A stretch of 64,000 nucleotides of DNA from Arenicola marina (GCA_964019135.1 OZ025249.1:13789088-13853087); one strand, 5' to 3'; positions 45,150-58,283 are shown, counted from the stretch's first letter. The notes: a model not told the origin generated them from the letters alone. Made by a program: numbers and translations.

Positions 45150-46055
45150 AGGGGTCGAATCCAGCAGTTAAGGGTCGAATCCGGATTTGATGGCTCAAAT
45201 AGTTAGGGCCAAATCGGGATCAGAGGGGTCACATCTAGATCTGAAGGATCAAATCGGGACTTGAGAGGTAATTCGGGATCTAACGGGGCTACCTTGATCC
45301 TCCGAATCCTAGGGGTTTAATCGGAATCTGAAAGGTCAATGTAGGATCCTTGGGGTAAAATCGGGATCCTTTGGGTCAAATCGGGATCCTTGGAGTCAAA
45401 TCGGGATCTTTGGGGTCAAATGGGGATCTTTGTGGTCAATTCGGGATCTGAAGGCTCAAATCGGGATCCTACAGGGTTAATCCGGATCCTAGGGGTCAAA
45501 GCACGATCTCAAGGGTCAAATCGGGATCGTAGGGGTCAATCCGCATGCTACGGCTCAAATCTGGACTGAAGGGTTAAAGCCTTCGATCCGGACCAAATCG
45601 AGTATTGTTCAATCCGGATCCTAGGGGTAAAATCAGGATTTCAAAGGTCAAATCGGGATCGTATGGGTCAATCCGGATCATATGGGTAAAATCTGGGTTG
45701 AATTTTAAGAGTCAAATTTTAATCTGAAGGTCAAATCGGGATCTGAGGGGTCAATCTGGATCTTTGGTGCCCATCCGGATCTAAGGGGTCACATCGGGAT
45801 CTGAGGGGTCATTTGGGATCCTAGGGGTTCATTCCGCATCTGAAAGGTCAAATCGGGATCTGAGGGGTCGTATCCGGATACTAAGGGTCAAATCTGGATC
45901 TGAAGAGTCAAATCGGGATACTAGGGGTTGAATCTGGATGTTAGGGTTCAATTCGGGTTTGAGGGGTTCAATCCCGATCCTAGGGGCGTCAATCCGGATC
46001 TGATGGGCCTAATCCGGATCTGAAAGGTAAAATCGGGGATCTGAGGGCCCATATG
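45150..46055 (+). repeat. 20-bp minisatellite (GGTCAAATCGGGATCTGAGG family)
   Basis: About 40 degenerate units are related to the array at 5975-6410. It lies between the last leader relic and the first body exon of gene B. Confidence 0.85.
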
Positions 46056-47813
46056 TCGTGGAATATGTACAAATATTAGTGCCAAACTGCATCAAAATCG
46101 ATAGTTTGAACGCGAAACAATAATAAAAAACATGGTCAATCCCATTATTGAGCCTCGATACGCAAACTAACAGACAGCGCGTTGACGTTTCGGCTTAGGC
46201 CTATAACTTGGTCGATATTGCATGTAGACCACCGCGGTCGTTCTTATAATGTTCAACTTAGACCTTTCTACTTCACTTCACTAATAAACGTGCAATAATG
46301 GCGAAGTATAGCAAATTGTTGGTGATTTCGTCAAGCCATAACTGAAGGACAAGTGTCTCTATCGCCTAGCTATTGACCCTAGAACACGTTCGCATTTTGC
46401 TCAACGCTAAATATGGCCTACACCGGGCAATCCCATAACCACGATTTTGTTCCTCCGTCTCACGCTATGCTTCATTCCGTCTCGTTTGTTACTTAGTATG
46501 TTTACTAGGCGCATTTCTTTGGGCCAGGTTCGGTATCCCGCCCGGGACCCGCAACACGTGACAGGGAACTTCCGGGTGTGCCGACAGGGATATGCCTATT
46601 CTAATGAAATGCACACATCGTTCACATCCGGTGCACGTAGGGGCACTGGAACCAACCTACTCTCATCACCTTTCAATCAGCCGCCGTCTTCTCCCGAATG
46701 TCCCGTGCTGTTTTGCACGGGGCATATCGGCATACCGAATGGATGCGTGCGCACCCATGCCCGGGTGAAAGAAGTGTCGGGCGGTTTACCGATGCGTAAT
46801 GTGCGTATTCGGTCCACCGCAGGGATACACCCGGGTTACCAAAGAAATGCGCCCACTGTGGCAATATGATTGTTACATGGCCTATCTCTCTCTTAAAGCC
46901 GACTCTTTGCTTGTGGTGTCAGCTGGTTTCCTTTGACGCCAAGCACATGTCCCTTGACTTGTAAACATTTTCTGTAACCATGTGCACACACCTCAAAGCA
47001 CATTATGTCACTTATTTTATTTTGACATTATGAATCAATTATGAGTTATATATATGTACCTTTTGATATGATTGGTCAGAATTGTTGACACGTCGATATT
47101 CCAGTGCAAACAAATCTCATGGTTTATTATGTTCGATTAGATCCGATTAGTTTATTAGATTAAATTCTTCTTCAAAAATGACGACCCCTGCCTCTCCGCC
47201 GGCTCGCCGCTCCCAATGCACACGCGTGCGACATACATGTCAGCATACATATGCCGTCTGTTTAATTTTCTACCGCGATTAAATTATTGTCAAACTCTTT
47301 GTCCAAAAGTCTCGATTCATTACTATTATGATTAACTACGGTCTAGGTGTCGACTGAACTGATCGATCCGCGGAACGGAAACCGTCAAACCAGCTCTCTC
47401 GATAGCTTCACGGCTTCGAGCAAAACGGTTTCCGTTCTTCTCCTGTCGGACAGTCAATTCGGCAAACCCGTTTTGGTTTCATGCAAATCAAACACGCCCT
47501 GAGTAAAGACTCACACCCGACCACTTTCATTGCCGTCATATGCATGACGCAGCCACAATGTCCTTATTAACAACCCCGAACCTGATATTTGCAGTAGCGT
47601 TGATGTAGCTTTTGTAATGCAACTTACAGGCACATGAACCAGCCCCACCCCGCCCAACGCGGTATGCCGGGTTAATCGTAATTATTTATATAGTTTAAAA
47701 TCGAAATGTTCTGTTATTAACGGAAGGCAAATAGGTATGTCGGTGACATTCACACCTTCTTATTTAAGGATGCTTGTTTTTGTTTTACACTATAGTTTAT
47801 TTTCCCCAATTAG
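46056..47813. other. Non-coding DNA upstream of gene B body
   Basis: 46060-46160 is a dispersed element tail (GTGGAATATGTACAAATATTAGTGCC, AACATGGTCAATCCCATTAT) shared with 51700-51820. The 140-codon frame at 46447-46869 is relatively GC-rich but has no recognisable domain. 46905-47130 pairs with 34195-34375. Confidence 0.5.
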
Positions 47814-47966
47814 CCGCGTGTCTGTTCGGGACGGCTTCAGACTGTGAGTTCCAGTGCCACTGTGCCGGTGGCGCCACCTGTGATCCGGACACGGGAGTCT
47901 GTCCGGGAGAGTGTGCTCAGGACATTCCTGGTCTGTTCACCTGGAGTGGAGAGGCCTGTCAGATAG
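47814..47966 (+). CDS. Gene B exon: laminin-type EGF module before the lectin
   Basis: The exon follows TTTATTTTCCCCAATTAG and ends ATAG/GTAAGG; 153 bp, phase 1-1. It encodes 51 codons with eight cysteines (ACLFGTASDCEFQCHCAGGA, then TCDPDTGVCPGEC and GEACQIG), a laminin-type EGF. No counterpart was found ahead of the gene A lectin, although it could lie outside the window. It is placed between leader and lectin domain in the predicted mature receptor. Confidence 0.85.
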   Translation, partial: PRVCSGRLQTVSSSATVPVAPPVIRTRESVRESVLRTFLVCSPGVERPVR

Positions 47967-48525
47967 GTAAGGGGTGATCGACACCGCCTGTCTATGGTAT
48001 CAATTGGATGACACACATATATTCGTTGAATTAAGTTTGCGGTCAAGCGTGACTACGTTTGTTTTGGCAAGTAGTCCATGTACTACAACACGATGGCCGC
48101 CCATACAGACATATTGCTAATAATCATAACGTTGAACATAGAGCGGAACATATAGGATAGGCATATGTAAGTGTTCGTCATTGTGAAGCCCTAGGGGGGA
48201 GAGTAGGGGTGGGAAGGCGTGGATGAAGTAGACATTTTGGAAGTCATTGTTTCTTAGTTTCGTAAATAACAAAGCCCCCTGAAAAGCGATAAGACGGATA
48301 TAATGAGAAATGTATGCAATCGATCGAATAGATCGAATCGATCTATCATCAAGTGCAATAAATGACATTTTAGCCATCGAGAAAAATCATCTTCATTTGT
48401 TGGTAAACATATGGATTCAACAATAATAATGTCACAAGTCTGAAAATAATACGGTAAATAATGTGGGTATAAAGCGAAGATGTGCATAAATAATACATTC
48501 ATAGTGATAACTATCTGGATATCCA

Positions 48526-48650
48526 GGGCCGTGGTAAGCCGACCGGCCAGACAATGTTGTTAAATATAGTATACAGTGATGAGACCTTCGATGGGAAGGT
48601 CATTGACAGTCGTTGATCGCTCAGCGGTATGTCTGCTTTCACCTTGACGC
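48526..48650 (+). pseudogene. Degenerate duplicate of the first lectin half-exon (gene B)
   Basis: After ATATCCAG, sequence GGCCGTGGTAAGCCGACCGG, ATAGTATACAGTGATGAGACCTTCGATGGGAAGGTCATTGAC and CAGCGGTATGTCTGC resembles the real exon 50 bp downstream. Stops and gaps break the frame. It parallels 3423-3520 in gene A. Confidence 0.75.
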
Positions 48651-48700
48651 GGACACAGCGCCATGGGTAGTAATACCATATATATAAACTGTTCCATCAG

Positions 48701-48925
48701 GTAACGTGGCCCGTGCTAAGAACACCAACCAGACGGGAATGTTTGGCATAATGTACAGTGATCAGGCTGTCGATGGGGAGGTCATCGACGCTGCACACAC
48801 CGATCCGCAGTTTGTCTGCGCTCGCCCGTTCGCGGGTTTCGGAAACCTCTCCAAGTGGACCGTGGACCTCGGCGGCGACTACGTCATCCACAATGTCACG
48901 GTCTTCAACACCAACTATCAAGGCG
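48701..48925 (+). CDS. Gene B exon: fucolectin-type (FTP) domain, first half
   Basis: The acceptor is TTCCATCAG and the donor GGCG/GTGAGT; 225 bp, phase 1-1. It encodes GNVARAKNTNQTG, SDQAVDGEVID and KWTVDLGGDYVIHNVTVFN. The AVDG and VDLGGDY landmarks of the FTP family are intact. It is the paralog of 3538-3762 with identical length. The loop between AVDG and VDLG differs most from gene A, where ligand contacts would be expected to vary. Confidence 0.92.
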
Positions 48926-49889
48926 GTGAGTTACTTTAAACTATTTAATCAACCCAGGAAGATTTGATACCAACGGATGAACTACTGTTCCAGTTTAATG
49001 TTATAGTCTTCACCACAATGCCTACTTACTAACGCCTGTTCTACGCCTTTTCATGTTCTTGGCCTGCATGTTTTCAAAGATGCTCTGACTCGTGTTGCCA
49101 TCATTTCACCAATCACAATCATCACGTCAGTCGGTTCAGTGAAGACTTCTCTTAATGAGGAAAATCTACGGTGTCAAAAGTTGATGCATATGGGTTTGCG
49201 ACTTGGCATTGCGCACTTTGATCGCCTGTCCAACTCCAACGTCTTAAGGACGTCGATATGGAGATCTCACCACGATTAGATTTCGGGAAGTTGAGATGGA
49301 AACATCTGTATAACATGTTATATGTACACGTCGTTGAAGGTATTTGTACCCTTCGCTGATGTGACTTTCTCCTGACGCTTTGTCAGTATTAGTCCTGTTA
49401 GATTTGCTGACGTAATCTTCGCGAAATGGACATTTAACGTAGAGCGAGGAACAATAAAACAATCGTGATCGCTCTGTACAGCGAACGCATTATTAGAAAC
49501 AAGCAAGGGACAGTTCCCGTCGCCATGTTTTTTGCTAACCGTAAACTACCGCTCCTACTGTAGCTCGATCTGGATTATTCATGAGATAATGAAGGTCTAT
49601 TACTCGGCTATTATGCGATATATCCTGTCATAAGAAATAAAAAAGATAAAATGCATAGTCCCATTAACTATGAGACAATCGCTCTTGGCTTCAAAGTGCC
49701 TGTGAATTTAAGTTATAATTCGTTATTAATTTGGCGAGCGAAAGTTTCGTCATCGTGACGTCACGGGGGCCAAAACCACGGCTCCTGCAGTTCCATCAAT
49801 ATTAGGTTTAGCGATAACTATCTTCAACACGTTAACGGGGCCGGTCATGAGACCTGTAGGCATGTAATGCGGCTTTAATGGGCTTGTTG

Positions 49890-50140
49890 GTCTAAATTGG
49901 ACGATTATCCTTATAGCGCCTATAGTGACCTAAATAGCGCCTACAATAACCCATTTACCGCCTACAATACCCATTTGGACTACATAGCGCCTACTAGTCT
50001 GGGCAGCCTGTACAGAATCAGGGGTCAACCCGAAACAAATTGCAATACTAATCAAACCCCTTTTTCTCATTCCTTATGTATCTGGTAATATCATTTCCAA
50101 AATCTACCAAAATCTATTCATTGGAACATATTTTTTGCGG
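49890..50140 (-). mobile_element. Dispersed element with TAGCGCCTAC units, copy 1
   Basis: CCTATAGTGACC/TAGCGCCTAC units at 49905-50000 are followed by sequence that recurs inverted at 55015-55135, including CCAAAATCTACCAAAATCTATTCATTGGAACATATTT. Copies face opposite ways on either side of the LINE. No coding capacity. Confidence 0.75.
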
Positions 50141-50823
50141 GCGTAGTTTACCCTACCCCGAAAGGACCAGCATGGATTACGTATTGACCTTACACGAAGT
50201 GGCAGGAATGCATTGTAATTAAGACCCCTACTACGAATTTAGACCTTCGTAGCCTACCCCTACTATATCTAATGGAGTGTTATTTCATCTACCAAATGCA
50301 ACAAACAAAAATACAATATCTTCGATATTAGAATTTCTACATATTTTTTAATGGGGGACCCCTCCCCAGGATTTGCGGTTGTCTATCGACACCGCGCATT
50401 TGCACAGGGCGCCGGATGGGTCTCAAGTGTGACAAATTGGAACTATAAATTGTCCGATTCCACAATTTAATCGACTATATACGCGTTTTATCTTTGGGCA
50501 GATCTACCTCCGTGCCGGTCTAGATAGGCAGGGTAAAAAGTGGGGAGGCTCTATCTGCAACGTTTAACTTTTAATAAGTGAAACGTTATAGGCAAATGAG
50601 GTGTGCCTCACCCCCAACATCGGGGAAGGAAGGGGAGGTATTTATGTTCCTCGGGAATGGGCTTTCATTTGACCTTGATCTTGAACTAAAAATGATGAAA
50701 ATAGTTCTTCGTGAACTGGGAATGAGGTAGAAAGCGACCGTCGTGATCAAGGATTTTAATTATTCGTGAAATGAAAATTTTAATATTAAATAACGGTGAA
50801 TCAGCAAATCGCCAATCGATAAC

Positions 50824-51075
50824 ATGCATCCGCCCTTTCCTTTGTATGCGGGGAGTGCTCGTTTTAATTCATCGTGACCTGGGAATCCAGAAATTTATTA
50901 AGACGAAAATGCATCCACCCTTTCCTTTGTATGCGGGGAGTGCTCCTTTTAATTCATCGTGACCTGGGAATCCAGAAATTTATTAAGACGAAAATGCATC
51001 CGCCCTTTCCTTTGTATGCGGGGAGTGCTCCTTTTAATTCATCGTGACCTGTCAAGAAATTTATTAAGACGAAAA
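50824..51075 (+). repeat. 85-bp tandem repeat, 3 copies
   Basis: Units starting at ATGCATCCGCCCTTTCCTTT (about 50825, 50910 and 50995) include TGTATGCGGGGAGTGCTC and TTTTAATTCATCGTGACCTG and are almost identical. This implies recent expansion. Confidence 0.95.
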
Positions 51076-52027
51076 TCTAACATTATTTTGATGTAGGATG
51101 AAAAGTTTTCGCGCCACAGGCTCTTGAAAATTAAAAATTATGGATTTTGTTTTTTATAAAGTTTGAGAAATTGACTCCGCCTTCAGCACAGACAATGCCA
51201 CGGCCCACCGTCAGGCTAATTTTGTAGATGGGCAATGTAGGTCAAAGGTCAAGGTCACAGGAATATATAAGGTACCTTATATATCGTCTGACAATTATGA
51301 AAATCGGCCCAATAGTTTTTCTGTGAAAAATTATCAAAGTTAACATGGGACCTTAAGGGAGCATTTTGGCGGCAACATGGTGTCCTCAATTTCTCCATGA
51401 AGGGGACAAGTCAGACAAACAACACCTTGCGTGGAACATGAAATTGTTATTTGGGCGCCTTGTGCTATATCGGTCCAGGTCACGTATCCAAGGTCAAGGT
51501 CACAGCAAGGTCAAGGTCACGAAACATGTTTTCCCGCGCAACTCCGTTAATATTCTTCAGAGACAGGCACAAAGTAATGTGTGCTCAAATTTTGCCTCAT
51601 ATTTAGAGATTTTGAGTTATTGGATGATCAAATTGTAACATAATAAAAATTATAAAAAATTGCGGTGACTACATGCATGCAGGTAGATTACCTATATGTG
51701 GTGGAATATGTACTAATAGTACTAACATCATGTGTGCCAAATGCCATCGAAATCGAACCAGTAGTTTGGACGCAAAGAAATAATCAAACATTAACATGGC
51801 CAATCCCATTATAAAGAGGGCGCGGCTACTTAAAGACGGATCGAGATGACGTATCGGTCTATACCCCAATGTTGTCGCTAGCCCTTTGCAATTCTATGTT
51901 CAAAAAGTGACGCCCCTGGGCCGGGTTTCAAGCCCACTGTCGAAAGCCTTATCCACTACGCCAAAGTGCCGCGTTGCACGTAGATGCCACTGTTTCAGAA
52001 GTCCCCAAACCCGCTCGATCAGTCATA

Positions 52028-52435
52028 TTTCAAATATTGGATGTCTTCCCACCCCAAATATTGGATGTCTCCCCTCCTCAACCTGGGGTGTCTTCTCTCC
52101 CCTGATTCGGGGTGTCTCCCCCCCCCCCCCCCCCCCAATTAACTTGCCTTTCCCCTCTTTGCACTTGCGGTACACGTTAAAAACCTGGGGTGTCTTCCCT
52201 CTCCTAATTAGGTGTGTCTCCCCTCCCCTATCTTTCGGCATCACCTGAATTTTGAAGTTCTCCCCTCCCCTAACTTAGGGTACCGCCCTAAATTGGGGTG
52301 TCTTCCCTCCAATAACTTTGGGTACCATCCAAACTTGGAGTGTCTGCCCTCCCTACTATCTCAGTCTCGCCTCCCCTAACTTAGAGTATGTCCCCTCTCC
52401 TAACTCCTTAAACCCCCTAAGCCCTGCCCCCACCC
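52028..52435 (+). repeat. CT-rich repeat (TTGGGGTGTCTTCCCTCCCC)
   Basis: More than ten degenerate units of about 20-30 bp, with a poly-C tract at 52118-52136. Confidence 0.8.
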
Positions 52436-52920
52436 CTTCTCCCTAGGATCCTGCTGAGTATCATCTGTACCGATAAAATGTTACATGGACAGAGATGAAA
52501 TATACAATATTGGTCGTCGTGGTGGAAAAAGAAGTCATTTAACCTCCCCTATCCCCCATCCCCTTCCCCTCCCACATACATATTTTATTCATATGATCAG
52601 GATGAAACGCGTCAACAATCGATTGCATTGCGAATATCGGAGCATGTATGAAAAAGTCTGGCAAACCTGAGACCCATCCGGCTCGCTATGCAAATACACT
52701 GCGTCGATCGACAGTCGGAAAACAGAAAAAGAGGTTCCGAATGTAAAGATTCTTTATAAATTTATCTCTGTTTGTTGTATTTTGCAGTTAAATAATTCTC
52801 TATCACGCAAACTGGAAATATGGGTACTGTAGGTCACAATTCGTAGTGCGGGTCTCAACTGCCTCGCCTTCCTGTCATTTCGTTTATGCAAAAATACGTT
52901 GCTTCTTGTGGGGTTAATAG

Positions 52921-55018
52921 GGTAAGATAAGATAAGATACAGTTTTATTTAACGTCAGTATGTAAAAGTCAACAATACACATTAGCACACGTGCTATTGA
53001 CCGACAATGATAAAATGACATGAGCGGATGAGATATATGTACATATGACAATGAAAATATAACAACCTTTGCATCTTATAAAACCTTACCCATTAGCTAT
53101 GTTACATAATGTGCACGAATTACAGTGACACAAGAACACATCCGAGGTTGACAGCGTTGTTTTAGATTCCTTGGCAGATTTGGCTAACTTCGTTTCCTTG
53201 TTGAGCATATTCTATAGCTTGCTACCTTGATACTTCAATGAATTATGGCCATAAGCTGTTGTCTTAACGCGTGGCATACATATATTTGGCCCATTTTTTA
53301 AGATGTAATTGCTTTCTTTCACGTTATACATGTCATGAAGATAACTGGGCCCAATCTTGTTGATACTCTTGTAAGCTTCTAATGATATGTAGCGCAATCG
53401 TTCAACATATAGCAATGGTCTACCCGCTCTCTTCCTCAACTCTGCGTATTCTGATATAAAGTCATTAAACACATACCTCAATGCCCCACCCCCCCCCCCT
53501 TATCTTTTCAATCTTGCGCATATTTTTCAAAATTGCAAAAATTGCCATGCGACGGGACAATAATTAAAATGTGAAAGGATAAATGAATGAAATAAGGTAA
53601 GTTTGCTATCAACATCCATTGATTTAGAAACTCTAGCTAAAACATTGAGACTTTTTCCAGCCTTTTTGCATAAACTTGATATATGGTTGCCGCAATTTAA
53701 CCTAGCAACCAGTTGAATACCTAGTAATGTTACTTCCTAGCTGTTCCGCTGCCAGTTCTGCTCCAGAAATCGAAAACGATCTGTGCTGACTTAATTCGTT
53801 TCACTTTTCAAACGCGACTGCCTGGTACTTAATTCGGTTCGCTTTCATGTAATTGTCGGTGAGCCACGTTGTTATCTCCGATAACGCCTTCTCTAGAATT
53901 ACTTTAACCTTGTTAAACTCCTTACTTTGGGCCGCCACAGTATTATTATTAGCATAATTATACTTATCGGTTTCCCGGTTACAAGAAGGTCATTCGTAAA
54001 TACATTATACAGATGTGGACCAAAAACAGATCCCTGTTGTGCTTCTTTCTTGAGGGTAAGCCACTCGTTCCGATTATGTCCTAGCTTTACCCTTTGTTCG
54101 CGGTTCGTAAGATAGCTTGCAACTAGCGTACATGATTGTTTACTTATTCCATAAGCGTTCATCTTGGTAATCAATAATCTGTGTGGAAGACAATCGAATG
54201 CTTTTGAGAGATCCATTAGTATAGCTCCCATAACTTGATTATTATCTAATAAATTTTTGGAGTCTTCAACTAGCGCATCAGTAGGCTTTGACAGCTGTGT
54301 CCCTTTCTAAACCCAGATAGTCTGGGTGATAACGTGGGTTCCATAAAGGACATAAGCTGGTCACACAATATTTTTTTATATATCTTGGAGATACAGGGAA
54401 GAACACTTACCGGCCTGTAGTTTGCCTTATTTAAGTTGTCCTTCTTCTTGAAAATTGGTGTGACTTTAACGTATTTTAGTTCTTTTGGAAACGTATTACA
54501 ATTAATCGTCATATTTAACACGTACCCTAGTGGCTCACACAGGATGGCAGCTCCCAACTTGATAAGCTTCGGAGGTATCTTGTAGCCACTAGCCTTCGAC
54601 ACGGGAATGCCTTTAAGTGCATTGTATATTTCGTGGCTAAACTTACTGCCCGAAAGTTAAACGTTTCCGTTATGCCTTGGTTACCTTCCTTCATAGCCAT
54701 AACGGATTAATGGTCTTTGTGATAAAGAAGGGTTTCGTCTATTGGTTGATCGTCTGGTATGTCATCTTTTTGGCCTATGACTTTGGCAACGTCTATGAAA
54801 TATTGATTAAATATGTAACTTACCTTGGATGGATCTGATATTATTTCGTCTCGCTCTTTCAGAAACACGTTTCCGCTGCTTGCGTTTTTTCTTGATATCA
54901 GTGGTTTTACAACTTTCCACAATTCTTTACCGTTAGTCGTAGCTTCGCTACATTTCCCCTTTATGTGCTTTTGCATGCTTACTATTCGAAGACGTCCTAG
55001 GTAATGTAAGTGGCCCAT
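52921..55018 (-). mobile_element. Dead LINE (CR1/Jockey-like), reverse transcriptase part
   Basis: The minus strand carries RT blocks in order: a linker region (55018-54707), then PIFKKKDNLNKANYRPVSVL with the CISKIYKKIL segment (54602-54270), then ILMDLSKAFDCLPHRLL with its catalytic Asp and QQGSVFGPHLYN (54231-53899). The expected YADD box reads YANN in a shifted frame, and the C-terminal RLRYISLEAYKSINKIGPSY block lies at 53481-53212. Frameshifts and stops separate the pieces. The 3' end (52921) is a short TATCTTATCTTA repeat, as in CR1-like elements. No endonuclease domain is seen, so it is 5'-truncated. Confidence 0.9.
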
Positions 55019-55470
55019 TTAAAAATATGTTCCAATGAATATATTTTGGTAGATTTTGGAAACACTACTCCTAGATACCTAAGGAAGGAGAAAAAAAACA
55101 GGTTTCATTACTATTGCAAGTTGTCTTGGGTACATTCCTATTTTGCCCTGACTAACAGCGCGCACATTGCCGTACGTAGCACCAGCAATGGCCTACATAG
55201 GGTCTACCGTACACACTTTGCCCACGTGGCGCATAACGTGGGCAATGTACCCCACATAGCGCATACAATGAGATACATAGCGCCTACAGTATGAACATTG
55301 CCATACATTGCGCGTACAATTCGCAAATTGCCTTACATAACGCCTACGGTGATTTACACGCCGATACCGCCCACATTGCCCTACATTGCGCCTACATGAC
55401 ACACTCGGACCTACACAAAAAAGCGCCTACAGCGCGCAAATAATCTTATATAGCGCGTATAATTAGCGCG
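55015..55470 (+). mobile_element. Dispersed element with TAGCGCCTAC units, copy 2
   Basis: It is the inverted partner of 49890-50140, with a longer run of degenerate CCTACATAGCGCCTACA units (about 55150-55470). Confidence 0.75.
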
Positions 55471-57551
55471 TAGAGACCTACAGTATGTTCGGATTGCCTA
55501 ACGCGTGCGTACGCCCGATGTCGTCATCCGTGTTTCCCCTTAGAACGGTTGAATAAGTGTCTAGAATGGCGTGATTTACTTTTGTGCGAGAGATTTGTTC
55601 CGTCAGCGTCAACCCCGAAACACGTGACAGCCAGGTATAACGCCTCAAATGTTAGGTGTATCGCGTCGGAACCGAGAGCACCGGTAGAGCGCCGTCGACT
55701 TCATGCGGATCAATGTATGGAGGTGGGTGTCATGGGTCCAATAGTGACGTCGCCATGATGTTACCGCGAAAGACACGTAGCGGCCCGTATTAGGCGGGGC
55801 CAAGAGCATCGGAAAGTGGACGGTCGATTACATACAGTACCAGCCGACACACAATTCCCAATTTGATCAGGGTAGATTACGATATCAGGTGATACATATA
55901 TTGCCCATCACGATTATTTATAACTTTTTCCTGTCAATAACTAGTAACGATACATGCACGGTTGAGTTGGAGCGTTATAGTGGCCACCAATAGCTGAAAC
56001 CGACTCTGAAAAATTATACTCAAAAACACCTTAATGCATACTTCTGTTGTTTCCTCGGAGTGCTCTTGCCGGTAACGAACAGGGAACCATGAACAGGAGG
56101 TCATTATTTTCTGACAGCGGGTCACTATTGTCCCAGCGTGTGTCATTATAGTTTCGTCACAAATAATGACCCACTGACTGAGTGGTTTGCGCATCTCTGG
56201 GTTAGCCACTTGAGCAAGGAATCCCCCCCCCCGCCATTCAGATTGATAATTAAGCAGACAAAATGTATCACTACATTTGAAAAAATCAGAATAGGTTTAT
56301 TTTATATAAAACATTTACATTACACTTTCCATCGCAAATTTAACAAAAGCAGTACTTATATGCTCGTGCAAGAAAAAACACACACACACAAAGCGAAAAA
56401 AACTAAGAAACACAAGGACATATTAATAAAATTAAGAAGTTCAAAAAAAAAATGCCCCACACAAAACAACTGCGTTAACACTAAAATAATGTTATGCTGT
56501 TATGCAAACTCTGAATGCGATAACAGATGTGATTTCTCACTTATCAATGATATCATTTAACAACCTTCATCCAAGCCTTGAAACAAAATATTCTGTGTCA
56601 GTTGTGTCGTGTGAGTTTATACGTTTATTTAGAACATAATTATTTAATTCCGGTCTATATACAGAACGTGTGTCAGGCGTGGTTGGTACAGCATAAAGGC
56701 CCGCACAATAGTAAACAGGATTACATACTAACTCATCTGGATACCGTTAACAAGGAATGATAGTAATTGAATAATAAGGATAACAAACTCTCAGGGATAC
56801 TACTTCGACATACTGTAGGGTTAATATAATAATTATATATAGTGTCATTTCTTTCATTTAAGGGAGGAAAAAGCTAAATAGCCCGCAAGATATTCCGGAT
56901 TCCAGGACATTAAGTGATTGCTCCTTCGTTGTAAAGAAAACTGCATTCATGAATTATACATACACATCCATACATACTCGGAACGCATCCCACGCAGATT
57001 AGTTCACTATCGATTGCGCAGGATGCAAGCGAGACTGTGCGAACGCAAATCTGTCACAAAGAAGGAGGATTTCTGCTTGTAACACGGCACGGATGACATC
57101 TGAAAGAAAGCCGCAATAACTGTGCAACTATGCAGTAATTGGACGAGCACGATTGCAAGAGAGGGACAATTATGACCCTCGCTCAAATAATCCGCTCCAT
57201 CGCCTCCTCTTCAGAGGAAGTAATCAAAATCAACATTAATCATTTTGTTTTTTTCACAATCCTCAGTAGTCATTTTCAGCATCCTGTCGTTGTAAAATTG
57301 ATAATCATTTCTCATTATTTCTCATCTCTAAAAATTCGCTGACAATATTAGCCTTTTTCTTCACGATAGCCGTGCTGCTTGCTCCATTGCGTTCCCTGAT
57401 ATTTTCCCCACTAGTTTTCTTTTGATTTCACTTTGTATAACTGCCTAAATATTCAACTATATGCTATATAATCGGGAGATAGACGTTTAGATATTTAGTA
57501 CTTATTGCTTACTGTATTGCATTTGTTAATGCCCCTCCATATACCCCCCAG

Positions 57552-57794
57552 GCTGGCTTTGGCTGGCCGACTTTGATGTGGTTGTGGTAGACGGATCATC
57601 CGGGTCCCACACATGTGGTCACTATCCAGGAAGAGTACCTGTGGCCTCCACGAGTAACGCCTGGAGAGGTACAGCCAACATCAGCTGTGACGCACATCCG
57701 ATCGGCAGATACGTCATCATAGAGAAGACTGGCGGCTATAGACCTGATCTACTGGTTTTATGTGAAGTGGTAGTCATTGGTCATCAGTACTCCA
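57552..57794 (+). CDS. Gene B exon: fucolectin-type (FTP) domain, second half
   Basis: The acceptor is TACCCCCCAG and the donor CCA/GTAAGC; 243 bp, phase 1-1. It encodes WLADFDVVVVDGSSGSHTCG, AWRGTANISCDAHPIGRYV, IIEKTGG and LCEVVVIG. All FTP second-half landmarks are kept. The middle and the segment after GRYVIIEKTG differ from gene A while the framework is nearly identical. Confidence 0.93.
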
Positions 57795-57935
57795 GTAAGC
57801 ATTTTACATTACTTCTCAGTTACCCGTTTCGCCGGACGCCATGAACAATCGTGTGAGAAAATTATATAACAACCTGATCAACAGGTTTCTCGGATTATGA
57901 TGATGGTTCCCTGAACTACTCTTTTGTCATTTTGT

Positions 57936-58283
57936 TCCAAGAGCTTGTGATGAGTGTCTCCAGAACTGTTCTCTCGTGATTGTTTTCCACAGATTGTGGT
58001 GAGTGTCTCCTGCACCGTTCTATTGTCCTTGTGTTCCACAGGTTGTGATGAGGGTATCCAGGACTGTTCTGTTGTCCTTGTGTTCCACAAGTTGTGGTGA
58101 GCATCTCCAGGAGTGTTCTCTTGTGATTGTTTTCCACAAGTTGTGATGAGTGTATCCAGGTCTGCTGTCTGGTCCTGGTGTTCCACAGGTTGTTATGACT
58201 GTCAGGGTTGTTCTTTTGTCCTTGTATTCCACATATTATGATGAGTGTCTCCAAGACTGTTCTCTTGTCCTTGTCTTCCACAG
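57936..58283 (+). repeat. 49-bp tandem array of splice acceptor plus exon start (gene B)
   Basis: About seven units lead into the real exon. Acceptor-like positions are 57943, 57992, 58041, 58091, 58140, 58188, a lost one near 58234, and the real AG at 58283. Units read TTGTGTTCCACAG-GTTGTGATGAGTGT with some CACAAG variants. It is equivalent to the array at 8262-8624 of gene A. Confidence 0.88.

Larger units (their letters stand above)
48926..57551 (+). other. Gene B intron between lectin half-exons
   Basis: This 8.6-kb intron is much longer than its 3.1-kb gene A equivalent. It has been enlarged by the elements listed separately: an inverted element pair (49890-50140 and 55015-55470), an 85-bp repeat, a CT-rich repeat and a LINE. 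Open frames at 56138-56560 and elsewhere show no known domain. Confidence 0.75.

Noticed and set aside
46447..46869. 140-codon open frame
   Set aside because: No domain, no paralog and no splice context; local GC richness lowers stop frequency.
53212..55018. Active reverse transcriptase gene
   Set aside because: The catalytic YADD box is altered to YANN, and frameshifts and stops separate every block.
56138..56560. 140-codon Lys-rich open frame in gene B intron
   Set aside because: Low-complexity composition (KKTKKHKD) without domain or splice support; probably chance.
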